Part shown: piece after piece, positions 5,002-8,414 of the stretch
How positions within the stretch are numbered: the first letter of the stretch is position 1
Layout: every line of letters begins with the position of its first letter
Source: an uncultured Eubacteriales bacterium
Lineage (GTDB): Bacteria; Bacillota_A; Clostridia; Christensenellales; Aristaeellaceae
Assembly: GCA_944333375.1 (NCBI GenBank)
Contig: CALVKX010000081.1
Location: 1 to 8,414 of the forward strand
DNA: 8,414 nt
Reading direction: 5' to 3'
Program-made: the position numbers and the translations under genes
Notes under the pieces: model-generated
Databases searched by the model: none
Seen by the model: only the letters and a program-made list of their open reading frames with translations
What the model was told of the DNA's origin: nothing

Positions 5002-7377
5002 ATGCCTCCCACCCTTCCCGAACTGCTCCTGCCCGCCGGAGACGAGGCAGCCCTGCGCGCCGCCGTGGACTGCGGGGCCGACGCGGTTTATCTGGGCTAC
5101 CGCGCCTTCGGCGCGCGCGCCAGCGCCGTCAACTTCGACGGCGAGGCGCTGGAGCGGGCCGTGCGCTACGCGCACCTCTATCATGTGCGCGTGCATGTGA
5201 CGGTCAACACCCTCGTCAAGCCCGGCGAGATGGAGGCGCTTCGCTCGGCGCTGCACGAGATCGCGCGGGCGGGCGCGGACGCGGTGATCGTCCAGGACCT
5301 GGGCGTGGCCGCGGCGGTGCGGCGCGCGTTTCCCTCGCTGGCCCTGCACGCCTCCACGCAGATGGCGGTGTGCAACGCGGACGGGGCGCGCCTGGCCCGC
5401 TCGCTGGGCTTTTCACGGGTGGTGCTGGCGCGCGAATGTGGCCTTGAGGACGTGCGCGAGGTGGCGGCCACGGGGATCGAAACCGAGGTCTTCGTGCACG
5501 GCGCACTGTGCACGGCCGTCAGCGGCCGGTGCCTGATGAGCAGCATGTCCGGCGGGCGAAGCGGCAACCGCGGCCGCTGCGCCCAGCCCTGCCGCCAGTG
5601 CTTCCGCCTTGAGGGGCTCGAGGGCCCCCTGCTCTCGCTGCGGGACCTGTGCCTTCTGGATGACCTGCCCGCGGTGTGCGCCTCGGGCGTTCGCTCCCTC
5701 AAGGTCGAGGGGCGGCTCAAGAGCGCCGAGTACGTCGCCGTGACCGCCTCGGTCTACCGCCGCGCGCTGGACGCCGTGGCCAGGGGCGATTTCCGCCCCG
5801 ACCCCGCGCAGCGCGAGCGGCTTTTGCAGATCTTCAACCGCGGCGGCTTTACGCGTGGGCATCTCATGGGCGCCGAGGACGCGGATCTGGTGACGCCGGA
5901 GCGCGTGAGCCACGAGGGCGTTGCGCTGGGCGAGGTGCTGTCCGTGCGGGGGTCCCTGGCCACGCTGCGCGTGGACCGGGCCCTGGGCGACGGCGACAGC
6001 CTTCAGCTTCGCGGCGCGGACGGCCCGTTCGACCTGCGCTACAGCGGCCCGGACGTGCCCGCCGGCAAAACGGCCTCGCTGCGGCTCCGGCCCGATGTGA
6101 GGGCGAGGGCCGGCATGGCGGTTTTCCGCCTGGCCGACGCGCGCCAGCTCGCGCAGGCCCGCGCGCACGCGCCGCGCCCCATCCCCGTGAGCATGCTGGC
6201 CCGCTTTTCCCTGGGAAGGCCGATGGCACTGTCCATGAGCGATGGCGAGGTGAGCGTCACCGCAAGCGGCCCCGTGACCGAGGCGGCCAAAAGCCGTCCC
6301 TCCGGCCCCGAGGACGCCTGCCGCCAGCTTGAAAAGCTCGGCGGAACCCCCTTTGCGCTGGAAAGCGGCGGCCTTCGGGCCGTGGTGGACGAGGGGGTGT
6401 TCCTGCCCGTCGGCGCGCTCAACGCCCTGCGTCGGGACGCCGTGGAGCGGCTCGTCGAAGCGCGCATCGCTGCCTTTGCATCCCCCGCCTCTCCCCTGCC
6501 GCCCCCCAGACCCTTGTCCCGCCCGTCCGCGCCCGTCGGGGCGGACACGCTGGCCGTGGTCTTTTCGGACCCCGCGCTGGCCGAAGCGCTTTCGGATGCG
6601 GGCGCGACGCTTCTTTGCTACGCTCCGCGCACCTTCACCCCGGAGGCGCTGGAGGAGGACCTTGCCCGCCTGCCGCGCGGCGTCTGGCTTCGCCTGCCGC
6701 CGCAGATGACCCAGCGCACGCAGCAGCGGTGCCTCGCGGTCATCGCCGCGCACGCGGGCCGTCTGGGCGGCCTGATGGCCGAAAGCGTCGGGCAGCTCGG
6801 CCTTGCGCTCCCCCTGCCGCTGCTGTGCGGGGAGGGGGTGCCCGCGACCAACCCGGAAGGGGTGGAAACGCTGCGAAGCCTCGGGGCGTGCGGCTTCGTG
6901 CTCTGGCCGGAATGGACGTTCTCTGAGCAGCGGGGGCTTCTGCCGCTTTCCCTGCCCGCGCTTGTGAAGGTCTACGGGCGCGAGACGCTCATGCTGCTGA
7001 ATCACTGTCCCCAGCGGGTGCGCCGCGGGCTTTCCCGCGGGCGCGCGGACTGCGCCCTGTGCGCCCCCGGCGACCTGGCCTGCGCCTCTCCCGCGCCCTG
7101 CCTGACCGACCGTCTGGGCTATCGCTTCCCGCTGGCGCGCACGCGCTTTCCCGAGGGCTGCGAGCTGAGCGTCCTGGGCGCGCTGCCCACCGACCTGAGG
7201 GCCTATGACGCGCAGCGGCGCGCGCTGGGCGCGGGCATGCTGCTGCACTTCACCGTTGAAACCGCGGACGGGCAAATCTCCCTCACGCGCGCCTACGCGG
7301 CGCTGCTGGCGGGGCGGGAAAGCGGGCCCGCGGGCTTTGAGACCACGTCCGGACACTTTGCACGCGGCGTGGAATAA
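5002..7377 (+). CDS. U32 peptidase-family protein with DUF3656-type middle and C-terminal domains
   Basis: A 791-aa member of the U32 family. Characterised relatives include RlhA and TrhP, which hydroxylate 23S rRNA or tRNA uridine/cytidine positions, and UbiU/UbiV. Proteolysis is proven for few. Residues 5-260 form the TIM-barrel domain (ELLLPAGDEAALRAAVDCGADAVYLG start, then HASTQMAVCN). The full U32 signature runs from Glu162 to Ser180 with Cys170 and Cys177, and Cys193, Cys197 and Cys200 follow in GRCAQPCRQC. Cysteines 170, 177 and 193 match the spacing of iron-sulfur ligands in UbiU-like proteins. Residues 300-490 are the DUF3656-type region. A Pro-rich linker (495-511) leads to a C-terminal domain holding NHCPQR and a cysteine group (669-700). 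The ATG at 5002 begins family sequence but has only a weak ribosome binding site. A start at 4924 would add 26 residues. mutS2 follows after 26 bases, a common pairing in Clostridia. An RNA-modifying role is plausible but not shown. Confidence 0.9.
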   Translation: MPPTLPELLLPAGDEAALRAAVDCGADAVYLGYRAFGARASAVNFDGEALERAVRYAHLYHVRVHVTVNTLVKPGEMEALRSALHEIARAGADAVIVQDLGVAAAVRRAFPSLALHASTQMAVCNADGARLARSLGFSRVVLARECGLEDVREVAATGIETEVFVHGALCTAVSGRCLMSSMSGGRSGNRGRCAQPCRQCFRLEGLEGPLLSLRDLCLLDDLPAVCASGVRSLKVEGRLKSAEYVAVTASVYRRALDAVARGDFRPDPAQRERLLQIFNRGGFTRGHLMGAEDADLVTPERVSHEGVALGEVLSVRGSLATLRVDRALGDGDSLQLRGADGPFDLRYSGPDVPAGKTASLRLRPDVRARAGMAVFRLADARQLAQARAHAPRPIPVSMLARFSLGRPMALSMSDGEVSVTASGPVTEAAKSRPSGPEDACRQLEKLGGTPFALESGGLRAVVDEGVFLPVGALNALRRDAVERLVEARIAAFASPASPLPPPRPLSRPSAPVGADTLAVVFSDPALAEALSDAGATLLCYAPRTFTPEALEEDLARLPRGVWLRLPPQMTQRTQQRCLAVIAAHAGRLGGLMAESVGQLGLALPLPLLCGEGVPATNPEGVETLRSLGACGFVLWPEWTFSEQRGLLPLSLPALVKVYGRETLMLLNHCPQRVRRGLSRGRADCALCAPGDLACASPAPCLTDRLGYRFPLARTRFPEGCELSVLGALPTDLRAYDAQRRALGAGMLLHFTVETADGQISLTRAYAALLAGRESGPAGFETTSGHFARGVE

Positions 7378-7403
7378 ACCGTCTCCCGAAAGGAAGGAGT
7401 CCT

Positions 7404-8414
7404 ATGGAACAGGACCGCGCGCTTCGCGTGCTGGAATTTACCAAGATCCGTGAGCGGCTGGCCGCGCATGCGCTGACGGACATGGGCAGGGAAAAATGCC
7501 TTGCGCTCAGGCCCTACGACGAGCTTTCGGACGTGCGCCGGGCGCTGGATGAGACCGAGGAGGCCTGCGTGCTGCTCAGCTTTCTGGGCGGGCAGCCGCT
7601 GATGGGCTTTCCCGACGTGCGCGAGCAGGTGGCGCTGGCCCAGAAGGGCGCGTGCCTGAGCCCGCGTGCGCTGCTGGACGTGGCCGTCTGCCTGCGCGCG
7701 GCGCGCACGGCCCGCGCCGCGCTGGTGCGCGACCGCGAGGACACCCCCATCCTCACCGGCATGGCCAGCCGTCTGGTGGCGCTGGAGGGCGTGGAAAACG
7801 ACATCTCCGCCGCCATCATGAGCGAGGAGGAGATCGCCGACCGCGCCTCGGCGGAGCTTCATCAGATCCGGCGGCAGATCCGCGGCGCCAACGAGCGCAT
7901 GCGCGACCGCCTGAGCCAGATGATCCGCTCCTCGAGCTTTTCCAAGTACCTGCAGGACAGCATCATCACCATGCGCGGCGACCGCTACTGCATCCCCGTC
8001 AAGGCGGAGTGCCGCGCCAATGTGCCGGGCCTTGTGCACGACCAGAGCGCCACGGGGGCCACGCTGTTCATCGAGCCGATGTTCGTGGTGGAGCTGGGCA
8101 ACGACCTAAAACAGCTCCGCGCCCGCGAGCAGCAGGAGATTGCGCGGATTCTCCAGGCGCTCTCCGACCAGCTTGCGCCCCACGCCGAGAGCATCTTCAT
8201 GAACATTGAGCTGCTCACGCATCTGGACTTCGCCTTTGCCAAGGGGCTGCTGGCGCGGGAGATGCGCGCCAGCCTGCCAAAGATGAACACGCGCGGCTAC
8301 CTCAAGATCGTGCGCGGCCGCCATCCGCTCATCGAATCGGACAAGGTCGTGCCCAGCGATCTGTGGCTGGGCGACCAGTTTACCACGCTCATCATCACCG
8401 GCCCCAACACCGGC
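7404..8414 (+). CDS. mutS2: Endonuclease MutS2, N-terminal part (cut by the window end)
   Basis: The first 337 residues of MutS2, a DNA- and ribosome-associated ATPase that limits homologous recombination and, in B. subtilis, helps rescue collided ribosomes. The start has AAGGAG (7394-7399) 4 bases upstream. Visible parts: a helical N-terminal core (MEQDRALRVLEFTKIRERL, a typical MutS2 opening), the family hallmark RGDRYCIPVK (191-200), HDQSATGATLFIEP (212-225), and GRHPLI (305-310), which precedes the ATPase. The frame is open to the last base, which falls inside the Walker A motif (ITGPNTG, with GKT expected next). The Walker B, coiled coil, KOW-type and C-terminal Smr nuclease regions lie outside and cannot be judged. 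MutS2 lacks the mismatch-recognition domain of MutS, and this opening fits MutS2. It is probably cotranscribed with the U32 gene 26 bases upstream. Confidence 0.95.
   Translation, partial: MEQDRALRVLEFTKIRERLAAHALTDMGREKCLALRPYDELSDVRRALDETEEACVLLSFLGGQPLMGFPDVREQVALAQKGACLSPRALLDVAVCLRAARTARAALVRDREDTPILTGMASRLVALEGVENDISAAIMSEEEIADRASAELHQIRRQIRGANERMRDRLSQMIRSSSFSKYLQDSIITMRGDRYCIPVKAECRANVPGLVHDQSATGATLFIEPMFVVELGNDLKQLRAREQQEIARILQALSDQLAPHAESIFMNIELLTHLDFAFAKGLLAREMRASLPKMNTRGYLKIVRGRHPLIESDKVVPSDLWLGDQFTTLIITGPNTG

Noticed and set aside
5413..7356. A 647-codon open frame antisense to the U32 gene
   Set aside because: Arg/Ala/Gly/Gln-rich with no domain. The opposite strand encodes a clear U32 protein with the full signature, so this is a GC-bias shadow.

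Overview
The window looks like a chromosomal segment of a very GC-rich Bacillota bacterium, most likely a Clostridia lineage. That is inference. It rests on the mix of a DUF1934 (YwiB-type) gene, an MEP-pathway kinase, a long U32 peptidase with the DUF3656-type architecture, and MutS2. Strong purine-rich ribosome binding sites and sigma-A-like promoters agree with it. Seven complete genes and one gene cut by the right edge fill almost all of the DNA. No rRNA, tRNA, CRISPR array, insertion sequence or phage gene was seen.

Left block (about 1-3311), read leftward: a DUF1934 beta-barrel-type protein, an unrecognised 178-aa protein that overlaps it by 8 bases, a metallo-beta-lactamase-fold hydrolase of the UlaG/UPF0173 type, and a CTP synthase. 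The last has its own promoter straddling the hydrolase stop codon and ends at a hairpin. The first three genes are packed as an operon.

Right block (about 3387 to the end), read rightward: ispE, a cyclophilin-type peptidylprolyl isomerase with its own consensus promoter and a structured leader, then an intrinsic terminator, a 791-aa U32 peptidase-family protein, and mutS2, which runs off the window at its Walker A motif. The two blocks diverge from a 75-bp AT-rich gap whose two predicted extended -10 elements form one short dyad.

The observation most worth following is in the CTP synthase. The amidoligase ligands are in place, but the catalytic cysteine of the glutaminase domain is a glycine, while the His and Glu of the triad remain. 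The normally near-invariant loop after the KLD motif is also heavily altered. The gene is intact and has a promoter, a ribosome binding site and a terminator, so it looks like a maintained, functionally diverged CTP synthase (ammonia-dependent, regulatory or retargeted) rather than a decaying copy. The other genes are recognisable housekeeping or conserved genes. Nothing here amounts to a new defence or mobile system.
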